The position numbers and the translations under genes were made by a program. A stretch of DNA of 64,000 bases, from the NCBI GenBank assembly GCA_933228675.1, contig OW121742.1, positions 33,324,534-33,388,533 on the forward strand, read 5' to 3'. This document shows positions 33,420 through 45,454 of this stretch, one piece after another. The notes beneath the pieces were generated by a model. The model saw only the letters and a program-made list of their open reading frames with translations. It did not search any database and was not told the DNA's origin. Positions within the stretch are counted from its first letter, which is position 1, and every line of letters begins with the position of its first letter. The DNA comes from Stomorhina lunata (taxonomy: Eukaryota; Arthropoda; Insecta; Diptera; Rhiniidae).

Positions 33420-36400
33420 ATATTAAAACTCAACTATAATGTATAATGTTACCCCTTAACTCATAAACAAAAAATAGGACAAGCTTATAATTATATTTTC
33501 CATACAAAATTCCTACAATAAGCATTTGATAATTTTATAATTTTTTTATTAGGGTGTTAGATTATTATAATACGGATGTATTGATATTATAATGTACTTA
33601 TAATACTTTAATAATCAATTCAAAAGGGTTACTTTGTATTATAATACTATTATTATTTATGAATATAATTTGTATATTATAATTTATTGTAATGCCTTTA
33701 TGCTGAATTACATCGAGTTATTATGCATTATAAAGAATTACAATGTCATTACTATGGATTTTAATCCCATTATATCTGTGGCAATATGGAAGAATAGCTT
33801 AAGTCGAAAATTGATGTTTTGAGATATCAATTTTGAAAGAAATTAATTTTTAGTTGAACCAAGAATTTATGTTAAGAGGTTGTGGGTTCGAATCCGGGCT
33901 CAGGTTCATATCATACATTTTTTATTTTTTTATTTTTAATAATTTTTATGATTTTTTAAATTAGATTAATAATTTTTAAGAATACTGAAAAAACTATGTG
34001 ACACTTAGCAGTGTGGAATGCTGCATTTTCTGTCCCGCTACGGACTTCATCAGCACACTGTGTCATCAACTGTTAGATGCCAGTAGTTAAGATCATCTAT
34101 TTAACTGAATTCTTAAGCGAAATGGAAAACGAGAATTATATTAACACTAATTTCTATTTCACCTATGACAATATGATCGATTCTGTTAGACGAACTTATA
34201 CACCATAGTTTTTTATGATATAAATTTTGTGTAATTTTTCTTCTGCTTAATTTCAGCGAATAATTTACAACATTTATACAGCTTACGTGAAGTTAAGCCG
34301 AAATCGTTATATCATAAAAGAAAAATATGAATATGTACACAAAAATATGTGTACATAAGTTGTTTTGATCAATGCATTATTGATTTAAAAAACTTAAGCT
34401 AAAAAGTAAACGTACATAACATTGACGAAAACACGAATTTTTTTAAAATGGACTTAACACATTTAAGTGTTTTCACTTCTGTAATGCAATAAACGCCTTA
34501 ACTCAATTCTCTCTTATGTCGACTTAACCTACTCTTCCATATTGGCACAGAAATAATACATTAGTATTGTAATGCTTTATCATGAATAAAGTATTATATT
34601 AAAGCACATTTGCGATAACGTATTATAATACAAATTAAATGCATTAAAATATATTATAATGTAATTATAATGTATGATAATGCAATTGTAATGTATTATA
34701 ACAGATTACAATGAGATTATAATATACTCTAGTACATTTTAATGCAATGTATTATAACACAGTGTAATGCAATAAAATTGCATTGCAATAGATTATAATG
34801 ACATGATAATGCAAACATAATGTATTACAAGGAGATTATAATATAATGCAACATATTACAATGCAGTAATAATGAATTAGAACACACTATAATGCAATAA
34901 TAATATAAAATAAAACCACTAAAATGCGACTTTATTGCCTTACAATTATAATTCGTCGTTATAATATATCATATTAAAATGCGTTATAATACATTATAAT
35001 CGCACTATAATGCATTTTAAAACATTATAATTAAATTATTATGCTTTGTAAATTATTATAGTTACATTATAATGTATTTTGATACATTGAGAAAACATTA
35101 TATTACCATATAATATATTATAATCACATAAAAATGCATTATAATATATTATATTAGCGGTATTCGTCATTATAATATATTATTAACGTATTATAATGCG
35201 TTATAATATATTATAACTCCATTATAATACGTTCTATTATATTATAGTGCGTTATAATACATTGAAGATGACATTGTAAACGTATTATAATGCGTTATAA
35301 TATATTATAACTCCATTATAATACGTTCTATTATATTATAGCGCATTATAATACATTGAAGATGACATTTAAATGCATTACAATACATTATAATGAATTT
35401 TAACACGATATAATGCTTTAAAACATATAAGAAACGCGTTATAATGCGTTATAATATATTATAACCACATTATAATACGTTATATTACATTTTAGTGTGT
35501 ACATTACGATGTTAATATAATGCATTATGATACATTATAATCGTATTATAACGTATTATAAATCGCATTATAATACGTTATAATATATTATAATGCTTTA
35601 AAATGTATTAGCATCGCATTATAATTCGTTTTTATACATTATAACCGCATTATAATACATTATATAATATAGTACGTTATAAAACATTACAACGACGTAA
35701 TAATGCGTTAGTGTACATTATAATCGAATTATAATGCGTGCTAATACATTATAATGGTTTACAATATATTAGAATAGCATTCTAATATATTATAACACCT
35801 TAATAATATGTTATATTACACTATAGTTTTTTTTTTCAGTTTAAATTTGTATATACATTATAATTACATTATTGTTCAATATAATTGCGTTATAAAGCAT
35901 TTATAATTGTATAATAATATTTTATTATTTAATGTTAATACATTGTAATGATCTAAAATACTAAATATTGGCATTATGATGCATTATAATACATTATTAT
36001 TGCATTCTAATGAATTATTATCGCATTATAATGAGCTAAAATGCATTTTTAGCACATTATAATGAGTTATAATACTTTATAATGCATTATTAGGAGTTCT
36101 ATTGCATTATTACCACATTATAACGAGTTAAAATGTATTATCACATTATAATTCGATAATAATGCATCGATTATATTCGATTATAATGCATTATTATCGC
36201 ATTATAATGAGTTATAATTTATTATTATAATATAATGAGTTATAAAGCACCATTATCACATTGTAATGGGTTGTAATACATTATAATGCGATTTAAATGA
36301 GTTATGATGCTACATTACCACATTAAAATGCATTTAATGCGTTATACGGTTTAATGAGTTATAATACAATATAATGCTTAAAAATACTTTCGAATCGCAT

Positions 36401-37340
36401 TAGAATGCGTTATAATTCATTATAGCCACATTATAATACGTTATATTACATAATAATGCGTAATAATACTTAAGGATGGTAGTAAAATGCATTATAAAAC
36501 ATTATAATCGCATTATAATGCGTTATAATTTATTATAATGAGCTTGAAATTGCATTTTAAAGCGTTATGATACATTATAACCGCATTATAATACATTATA
36601 TAATGTAATATAGTGCGTTATAATACATTATGACGCCTTTACAATGCTTTATTATACATTATAATACATTATAATCGAGTTATAAAACATTATAACCGCA
36701 TTATAGAACTTCATATTACATTATATTGTGTTAATACATGTTATAATTACATTATAATGCATTACAACAAATTATAATGCAATTAAATATGTGTTATAAA
36801 TTTTTATATTAGAATTCGAATGTATAAGAACATTATAATAATGCAACTATTATGTATTTAAATACTTTAAAAATAAATATAATCTATTATAATGGATATT
36901 AATGTGATTTTTATTTATTATAACATCTTATAATGCAATTTTAATGTATTATAACTTTTCAAAATAATTATAATATATTATAATGAATATAATGCATTTA
37001 TAAAAAAAAATCTATAACTTTTTAAAACAATTATAATATATTATAATGAATATAATGCATTTATATTGCATTATAATGCTATAATAATGTGCAGAATCAT
37101 ACTATAATGTGTTTATAATGTATTATAATGCATTTTGTTTGCTATTATAATCTTTTATAACACATTGTAATGCAATTATAGTATATTAAAATATATTAAA
37201 ATGTCTCTATAAAGTATCAAACTTCATTAAAGTGATTATAGTGTATCATCGGACATTATAGAGCAATAATAATATATTATACCGAATTATTATTAAATTA
37301 AAATGCATTTTAACGCTTTATAAAGTCATTATAAATTACT
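33420..37340. repeat. TTATAA-module satellite, diverged, with a non-satellite island
   Basis: A long tract of NCATTATAAT / GCGTTATAAT / ACATTATAAT words with about 10-bp spacing. The strongest stretches are 34560-35800 and 36000-37100. Local duplications are visible, for example TATTAACGTATTATAATGCG-like blocks near 35170 and 35275. The island at about 33780-34540 is not satellite and carries a SINE-like B box. It lies in the RhoGEF intron. Confidence 0.85.
33860..33915 (+). mobile_element. B-box-bearing tRNA-like fragment
   Basis: GTTGTGGGTTCGAATCCGGG contains a perfect pol III B box (33885-33895). No A box or anticodon arm is convincing upstream. It is probably a SINE remnant. Confidence 0.4.
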
Positions 37341-38091
37341 ATCACGCAATACAATGTCATTGTAGTACATTATAGGACAATGTGAAATTGTCCACATTAT
37401 AAAAAATATCAGTTATATCTATCATACTGTTAAAAATTTATCAATAACTATTTCAAAAGCATATTTTTCCCCAGTATCGTTTCATAAAAAACCTACAAAA
37501 CTTTTCTATTGAAATTGTTTTAACCATATTTTAATAAATATTATAAACTACTATATATTTGCATACAATACAACATTGAATTGATAGTATCTAGTATATT
37601 GTGTGCTATAAAACTAACTACAACCAAAACTACTCCACATGTCCTTCAGATACTTGTAAACTGCAACTGGAAACACCAACAAAAAAAAAAATATCCACAA
37701 ATACGAGTTCATACACAATTTCAAGTATCATTTACTTAAAGTGCACTAATGCCCAATAGTGGTCAAAATTATTGAATTCTATGGCTACTATTTGTTTAAG
37801 CTTGAAGCACGAGAACATGTATGAGAGGTTTTCTTCTTTTTGTATGAAACCGAAATAAAACTCAATTCTATTTTCGACTCTAGAGCACAATCATTAACAC
37901 TACAAAAACTCTTAAGTGAAAAAAGAGGAGAATGAATAAAAAAAAACAAAGAAATTTCAAATAGAATGTGTGAGTATTATTGAATTTTGAATGTGATATT
38001 AGAAATTAAAGTCCGTTTTTGCATTTGTTTTTTTCTGTGTCAAATTGATATTTTTTTGAGACATATTGAATATTTGAAATTCATTCTTTAC
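37341..38091. other. RhoGEF intron, unremarkable part
   Basis: A/T-rich single-copy-looking DNA next to the exon donor. No further feature is seen. Confidence 0.45.
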
Positions 38092-38487
38092 CTTGCCATT
38101 TGTTACCAGTAGAGCATTTACTGTTGTCAGCTTAATGGTGCGAGCCTTTTTCCAATTGCTATCTGTGGGCTGGGTATATAACAATTTGCCTTCCATAACA
38201 AAACGCACCTCATCGTGATTCCATTCGAGCACATCTATGGCCATTTTACGTAGCTTTATGTTTATCATATCGATTTCACAGGAAGCACGTCGATTGGGAC
38301 TCGATGAAGAGATGCGACGCCAAAGTTTTGTTGGTACATCTTTTGCTTCCTGATTGATATGATTCAAGTGTAATTCAATTTTTTCTTGTGCCTGCTTAAG
38401 TTGATCACGTCCTTCAAGATGTGCTGGTGTGACTTTATATAAACGGGCCAAAAGTAAAGGGTATTTGGTGACACGTTGTACAGGTAC
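38092..38487 (-). CDS. RhoGEF exon (end of DH, start of PH)
   Basis: The acceptor ACGAACAG is followed in phase 0 by VPVQRVTKYPLLLARLYK, the conserved last helix block of Dbl-homology domains. Then come a helical stretch (EKIELHLNHINQEAK), a linker, and the first PH strands (FVMEGKLLYTQPTDSNWKKA, then KLTTVNALLVTN). Two donors are possible. AAG|GTAAAG (exon end 38092) leaves phase 0, which does not fit the next exon. ATG|GCAAGG (exon end 38097), a GC-type donor with the rest of the consensus intact, leaves phase 1 and yields LLVTN|EKVMSDKLN in frame. I favour the GC donor; an unseen micro-exon is the alternative. Confidence 0.9.
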
Positions 38488-38649
38488 CTGTTCGTGTATA
38501 TAGAAGGAAAGGAATGAGTTATATATAGAATTAAAGGAAAAAGAAAACAAGTAATAAACCAAAAAACAGAAATATTTTTTTTTTGGAAAAAGTAAGAGAT
38601 AGCTCCAAAAATCTTTAAATTAAATTACAATTGATTTAAATTAACTTTA

Positions 38650-40425
38650 AATAATCTTATTATAATGGGGAGTTATACGTCATATTACATTTTAAGGTTT
38701 TATATAATACATTAAAATGGCATTATAGTCCGCTATAGTACATTATGATAAGATTATAATACATTACATAATAATGCATCACAAAACATATCATTTTATG
38801 TTACGATAGCATTATAATCCGTTATAATACATTTTAATAGCATTATAGCGCTTTATAATATATTATAATTATATCTTAATGCGTTATAATAATTTATAAT
38901 GTGTAAAAATATATCATAACCGCATTATAATGCGTTGGAATATATAATAACCGCATTCATATGCGTTATAATACATTATAACCGTATTATAATGCTTTAT
39001 AATACATTATAACAGAATTATAATGCATTATAATACATTATAACCGCATTATAATGCTTTATAATATATTATAACCACACTTTAATGCGTCATGGTACAT
39101 TATAACCACATTATAATGCGTCATAATACATTATAACCGCGTTATAATGTGTTATAATACAATACATTATAGCCGCATTATAATGTGTTATAATACATTA
39201 TAACCACATTATAATGCTTTATAACCGCATTATAATGCGTTATAATATATTATAACACCATTATAATGCTGTTATACATTATAACCGCATTATAATGCGT
39301 TATAATACATTATAATCACATTATAATGCGTTATAATACATTATAACCACATTATAATGTTATAATACATTATAACTGCATTATAATGATTTATAATTTA
39401 TATAACTGCATTATAATACTTTATAATATATTACAACAGTATTATAACGCGTTATAATACATTATGATGATAGTATAATGCGTTTTGATATATTATAATT
39501 GCATTATAATGCGTTATAATACATTATAATGCATCAGAAAGCATAACATTTTATATTACGATAGCATTATAATGCATTATAATAGCATTATAGTGCGTTA
39601 TAATATATTATGAATACATCATTATGCGTCATAATACATTATAATGTGTTAGCATATATCATAACCGCATTATAAAGCGTTATAATATATAATAACCGCA
39701 TTATAATGCGTTATAATACATTATAAACGCATTATAATGCGTTATAATACATTATAACCGCATTATAATGCGTTATAATACGTTATAGTCCCTTATAATG
39801 CTTCATAACACATTATAATCGCATTATAATGCGTCATAATACATTATAACTGCGTTAGAATGCTTTATAATACATTAAAACAGCATTATAATACATTATA
39901 ACCGCATTATAATGAGATATAGTATATTATAACCGCATTATAATTCGTTAATACGTTATAACACCATTGTAATGTTTTATAATACATGCGGTCATACATT
40001 ATAATGCGTTACAATACATTATAGCCACATTATAATGCGTTATAATACATTATAAATGCATTATAATGCTTCATAATACATTATAACCTTATTATAATGC
40101 GTTACAATACATTATAACCTTATTATAATGTGTTATAATACATTATAATTGCATTATTATACATTATAATCGCATTACAATGCTTTATAATACATTATAA
40201 CAGCATTATAATGCGTTATAATACTTTTTAACCTCATTATAATGCTTTATAATACTTTATAACAGCATTACAATGCGTTATAACACATTATAACCGCATT
40301 ATAATGCGTTATAATGTATTATAACCGCATTATAATGCGTTATAATACATTACGATGAATGCGTTTTGATATATTATAATCGCATTATAATGTATTAGAA
40401 TTGCATTGTAAAGCTATTATCATAT
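38650..40425. repeat. 31-bp satellite array made of three TTATAA modules
   Basis: The most regular member of this family. The unit is CCGCATTATAA / TGCGTTATAA / TACATTATAA (11+10+10 bp), each module centred on the palindrome TTATAA or ATTATAAT. Dozens of tandem copies are present, with deletions of single modules. It fills almost the whole intron between the two DH-coding exons and runs to within about 20 bp of the exon donor at 40441. Confidence 0.92.
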
Positions 40426-40441
40426 AATCACCGTAACTCAC

Positions 40442-43400
40442 CATCAAAAACGAATTCAGATTCATTCTTCTCAACACAGCGTTCTCCATTTGTGAGACCT
40501 TCAAAAAGATACGCAACAATTCCTTTTCCTTCTCCAAATTGGCCAACAAAAGACTGGCACCCGCCTGCCGGACACAGTAGCTTTCAAAGGCATGCAACAT
40601 TTGTGTGGATTCCAAGAATATTTTACCAATATTCACCGTCAGCAGATCATCATCACCCTGCTCCAAAGCGATATCGAGAGCGTCACGCATACGTTCGGCA
40701 AGAGTTTGATTGTTCTCGAGCAATTCTTCGGTATTCAAGAAGATTGCAGAGAGTTGCTCTTGTGTTAGGAGACCGGCTACCAACATGGGATGACAAAATT
40801 CTTCCAAAATAATTTGAAGATCACGTCCATATTTCTCTTCGGTCTCAACAACTTCGGTTATGATTTCTTTGCGTTCAACACGTTTTTTGCCACATTTTCG
40901 ACAAACTAAGGGAGCGAAAATATGACCATTTTCTCCCAATTGCGTCTCGACCGGACCATCACAATCTTCACAGAGGTGTAGGGGACTGGTTCTAGGTTGT
41001 TGATGAGGTACGGGTGAGGAAGAGTTAGAAGTGGGCGAGGGAGAGGCTGAGAGATTGGGATTTAGAAATTTACTTCTGGAGGATTTACTGGTTTCGGAAC
41101 CAACACCCGAGTCATTACGTTCTATATCACTAGTTGCTTGTTTATTGCGTAGCAGCATGAAGTTATTAGAGGTAGGGGGCGACAATGAGCTCATGGTACT
41201 TTGGTTATCATCCGACGAATCGCTCATTATAGAGGAACGTGAACTTATGGTATCTATGCGTTTTAGTTTATTAGATTTACCCAAATCACTAAGAGTATCA
41301 GCGGATTCTTCTTCGATAATTATGGGATTAGAGCAATTGAGGGGATAATCAAAGGGTTCTTCCTTGACCAAACCTCTTTCTTTGGCATCTACCAAATAGG
41401 AGAGTATATCATATTTGGAAGCTCCCTCAAAAATAGATCTAGCCGATTTCTTTTCCAATTCGGGATCATTAAGGGGAGGAGCTGTTAGTGGCAAGGGTGG
41501 AGGCACATCTGATATTTCCTCATATATAGGATCTATGTTATGTCTTATAGATTCGTATTGATGTTCATCCTGATTGATATCCTCAATATTTGTCGATAAC
41601 TCTATTTCCTGCAAAGTGGCATCTACTAGCATTTGATAGAATTTAGTTTTGGTTTCGGCTGAAGGCAATTCCTCCTCCATTATGGAGTTAATATCACTCG
41701 AGCAACTTTGATAACAATCAGATTCATTGGCTTCAAAATCAAATAACTCGTAATTATGAGCCGAGGCAAAACTATTGGCTGAACTAATGCTGCCGCGATT
41801 GGACAAACGTTCTTCGTCTTTTAAGGGAACACTTAATAAATTTGAATTGCAAGAGGAAGTGGGTGAAGAGGCTTCTTTTGGGCCTGAAGAATGGCGTTCT
41901 TCTTGTATGCGTTTTAGAGATAAATCTATTAAGCGATTCATACCCTCATTATCTTTGGTACCGGACATATCCAATAAACTCCTAGATTCCTGCAAACGTT
42001 TGAGAGAATTTTCTATCAATTCAGCCACGGTATCAGTTTCCAAGCCATCAGCTACTTGTTGTAGCATGGGATCTTCTAAAAGTTTGGCTATGAAAGTGGA
42101 GGTTTCGGCAGCTTTTTGAGTAGAGGGACTTGGACTTGTATTGGTTACTGTCGTTTCCAAAATATCCGAGTGTCTTTCTTTCATTTTCTTGGAACGTTTA
42201 GAGTCTTTTTGGTTATCGGTTTCACGTAGTTTACAAATATGAGGTACCAAATTACGCTTTACCGCCTCCACAGGATTTCTTAGGATTTTTAGTAATTCCG
42301 CTTCATGAGGCAACCATTCTTCCGGACTTTGTTCTTCGGCTACTTGTTCATTGATCATGGTAGAAGAGATCTTGTTTTCCTTATTCAAAGGCTTTTCCTT
42401 TTCATAGTCTAGGCGTATCAAGGTTTTTCCCCTCTTGGAGCTGGCAGCATTGCTTGAACTGGAACCCGATGAACAAGAACTTGTTATGGAGCTGGTGGAT
42501 GTAGAAGAGGTGGAGGAGGCAGATCTTTGTAGATTTATATCAATTGTACCTCTAATAGGTATTATAGCTCTAATGCTGCCCATACCCGAAGAAGATTTCG
42601 CCTGACGCTTTAAAAGATTATTCAACTGGTTGTGCTGTTGTATTAGTTCATCTTCTGAGCTACGAGGACTACTTACATTAATGGTTACCGTATTATAGGT
42701 ATTTGTCACCCTTAAGCCTTGTAAGTCATTTTCGGTTTTGCTTGAACCATCTGTAACCACCACCGAGGATTGATAGAGCGGTGTACAGGAATCATCACAG
42801 CTTAAGTTCATGGTACTATAACAATCATCACCATTAATTAAAATTGAAGTTTTCTTTTGGCCATATTCGTTGTTGTTGTTATTGTTGGAGCCATTTAATG
42901 TACTCAAATCTGTGACACTATAGTGGGAGGAATAGTGGGAAAATGGTGATGTTGGAGAGTTGCTATAAGTTGGGCTAGAGTATATAGAACTGGGGGTATT
43001 GGGTGTTTTGGGTGAATGAGGATAAATTTCGTTATTATCGGTGTGGGAAATTTTCAAACGATGAACTTCCGAGGAATTTTTATTAAATGGAGCAACTCTA
43101 ACAACTGTGCGCTGATGTTGCTGTTGTTTGTTTCTAGAGGATAATATTGATGTTGTTGGTAAGTTTTGTTGTTGTTCTAGGCTTTTGTTTAAAGAGGTGG
43201 AAGAGCTTGAGGCAAAAGTTGATTGGGATAATAAATCCGCGGTGGATTTTTCATTATTTGTCATTTCTTTAGAGTTGGTGGTTGCATGGCTTGTCAATTG
43301 TTGCTGTTGCTTTGTTTTGTTTTCGTTTAAAGCTGTTTCAAGGATTTCTTTATTATTTGTTGCTGACTTCAAATCTTGGTCAACTGTTAACTTTTGTTCT

Positions 43401-44309
43401 AAGTTTTGTAACTGCTGTTTGCTAACCTCTAATCCTTTACTCAATTGTTGCTGCTGTTGAAAACTTTCTATTGCTTCTAAATTTAAGTTAGAGGATTTCA
43501 TTGGAGATTCTTTTAAGACTTCAGCCTGAGGCAGTGAATTACTCAATGGCTTTAAAGTTAAAACAATATTAGCTTTATTCTCTTCGCCCAGAGTTGAGGG
43601 CATGAATAAAACCGGAGTGTTTGGTAAAGGTGTCTGCGGTGTAGAAGGTTGAGATGTTGACGATGATGATGGTGGCGGAGGTGGTGGTTCTCTAGGTCTT
43701 CCTATAAGCGACACATTAAATAAATCCCTTGTATCGTTGCGGTTATAACGGTTGCGCAATGCCATTGTATCATGGAACTGTAATGAAGTTTTGTTGCCAT
43801 TACCATTACCGCCAACAACACTTCGAACAATCCCACTACGTCCGACTGTGGCCAAAGCTGCACAATCAGCACTTGTGCTGTCATTTATATTATTTGGTAT
43901 ATTTTCTATGTCCTTTAAGCTATTCCTGTTATTTGGAATAATATTTTCGTTACTGCTACCAACAACAACAACACCATCACCATTATCACTAGTATGATGC
44001 TGCAATTGTTGTTTTTTCTTGTTGCTGCTATTGTTGTTGCCATTGTGATATGTCGACATTGTTGTTGCTGGCTGCCTTTCACTTTGTGAACGTCTGATGG
44101 GATTTCGTGATTGTGTCTCTTTTGTTGATATTTTTCTATTTTTACTAACATTGATGTTGCCACTATTGTTGTTGTTATTGTTGCTGTTGCTGCTGTTAGA
44201 GGAGCTATTGCTGCTATTACTAGAAGTGACATTGCTACCACTATCAGTTTTAGCAACTGCCGCAAGTGCTTGCATATCCTTTTTAGTTTTCTTCTGTTGT
44301 TGTTGTTGT

Positions 44310-44340
<31 letters not shown>

Positions 44341-44394
44341 TCTGTTTGGTTTTTGCATCATCATCATAATCGCTTGTTGTTGACTTTTTAGCTC
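40442..44394 (-). CDS. RhoGEF large exon: disordered region, CxxC motif, first part of DH domain
   Basis: This exon is 3953 nt (1317 codons plus 2 nt). The acceptor TTATTTTCAG precedes it and the donor ATG|GTGAGT ends it in phase 0. The first about 1100 residues are low complexity: a Gln run (exon residues about 16-33), Asn/Ser runs, RPREPPPPPPSSSS and many Ser/Pro stretches. This implies an unstructured regulatory region. At about residues 1139-1165 is CEDC-x19-CRKC, a possible zinc knuckle. From about residue 1175 the Dbl-homology domain begins (KEIITEVVETEEKYGRDLQI, then GLLTQEQLSAIFLN, LEKEKELLRIFLKVS, LRRMNLNSFLM) and continues in the exon at 38092-38487. DH-PH proteins activate Rho-family GTPases. 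Which Drosophila gene it matches (GEFmeso or CG43658 are possibilities) I cannot decide. Upstream exons are not in view. Confidence 0.92.
44294..44345 (-). repeat. CAG/CAA tract coding polyglutamine
   Basis: Mixed CAA and CAG codons for about 15 consecutive Gln near the start of the large RhoGEF exon. A codon-mixed tract usually means a protein-level run that is less prone to expansion than pure CAG. It is likely length-polymorphic. Confidence 0.85.
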
Positions 44395-45454
44395 CTGAAA
44401 ATAAATACAACAACACTCAATAAGTACATCATGTTAACTTTAGGTTGAGTATATGGAGGTTAACTAGCAAATGATTATAATACAAACTCACATACACTCG
44501 AAAGATTTTAACATACAAAAACTCATCTATATATGCTTCCAGCAGTTCCAAACTAAAATACCTTTGGCCAAATTTATGCAATGACTTGTAATTTTAACTT
44601 AAGGCAAGGAAACTTAGCGTTTGCCAGTATTTACTTAGAGGACCTTATCATAAGATCAAGATCAAAATTGATTAAAACAAGTCCAATGGCAAAATTATTA
44701 ATCTTTATGAAATGTCATCAATTTTGTAGTTTCTGAGATATCCCTTCATTTTGGAACTCCTGCCTTACAAAAGGGTAAAGTCTTGTCATGTTCTTAAAAT
44801 AAATATAAGAGTGTTATTTAGATGCAATTTTCTTTAGTTTATATAAGAAAATGTCATGAAAAAGGAACCCCTGATGGATATGTATTAAGACTTAAATAAG
44901 ATTGAATTGGAACTATCAGTTTTACTATAGCTATAAAATTAAATTTGATTTGATTTTGATATTAGAAAGTTATATTTGAAATTTGCAACATTTTACATAA
45001 CCGATATGTTAAGGGGTAAAAGCTATTTATTGAATGACTCATTATATAAATGAAACTTTTTCTAAGGAAAGAAAATGCCCAAGAATGTTTTTGAATGAGT
45101 ATTTAAAAACTTCCCTCATGGCTATAAGAAAGCTTTGGCGTTGTTAAATTTTTATCCAAGAATTCAAAAAAATACAAATTTTTTCACTTATTTTGAGAAA
45201 AAAAAAAAATCGACTTCGAATCTCGCACTAAGAAAACAACTTTTGATGCTTATCTTTTACTTTTGTCTAATATGATTTCTTTCCTTCTTCTCTCTGACTT
45301 TCTAACTCCTTTCGATGTTGGTTCTATACACATTTGATAAAACATCGACTTTGTACCAAATGTTGAGAACTTCCCAATATGAAATTTTTAAATATGACGC
45401 TGGGGTTCGAATCCCGTTGAGAAATGATTAAATATTACTTTTGATGCTTATCTT
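44395..45454. other. RhoGEF upstream intron (inferred), first non-satellite block
   Basis: No gene is supported. It contains a B-box-like GGTTCGAATCC at 45404-45414 (GCTGGGGTTCGAATCCCGTT), probably a SINE fragment, immediately before the satellite starts. Confidence 0.45.

Noticed and set aside
40492..44369. Plus-strand ORFs opposite the large RhoGEF exon and the minus ORFs at 43702 and 43915
   Set aside because: They are antisense or alternate-frame shadows of a low-complexity coding exon. None shows a domain.
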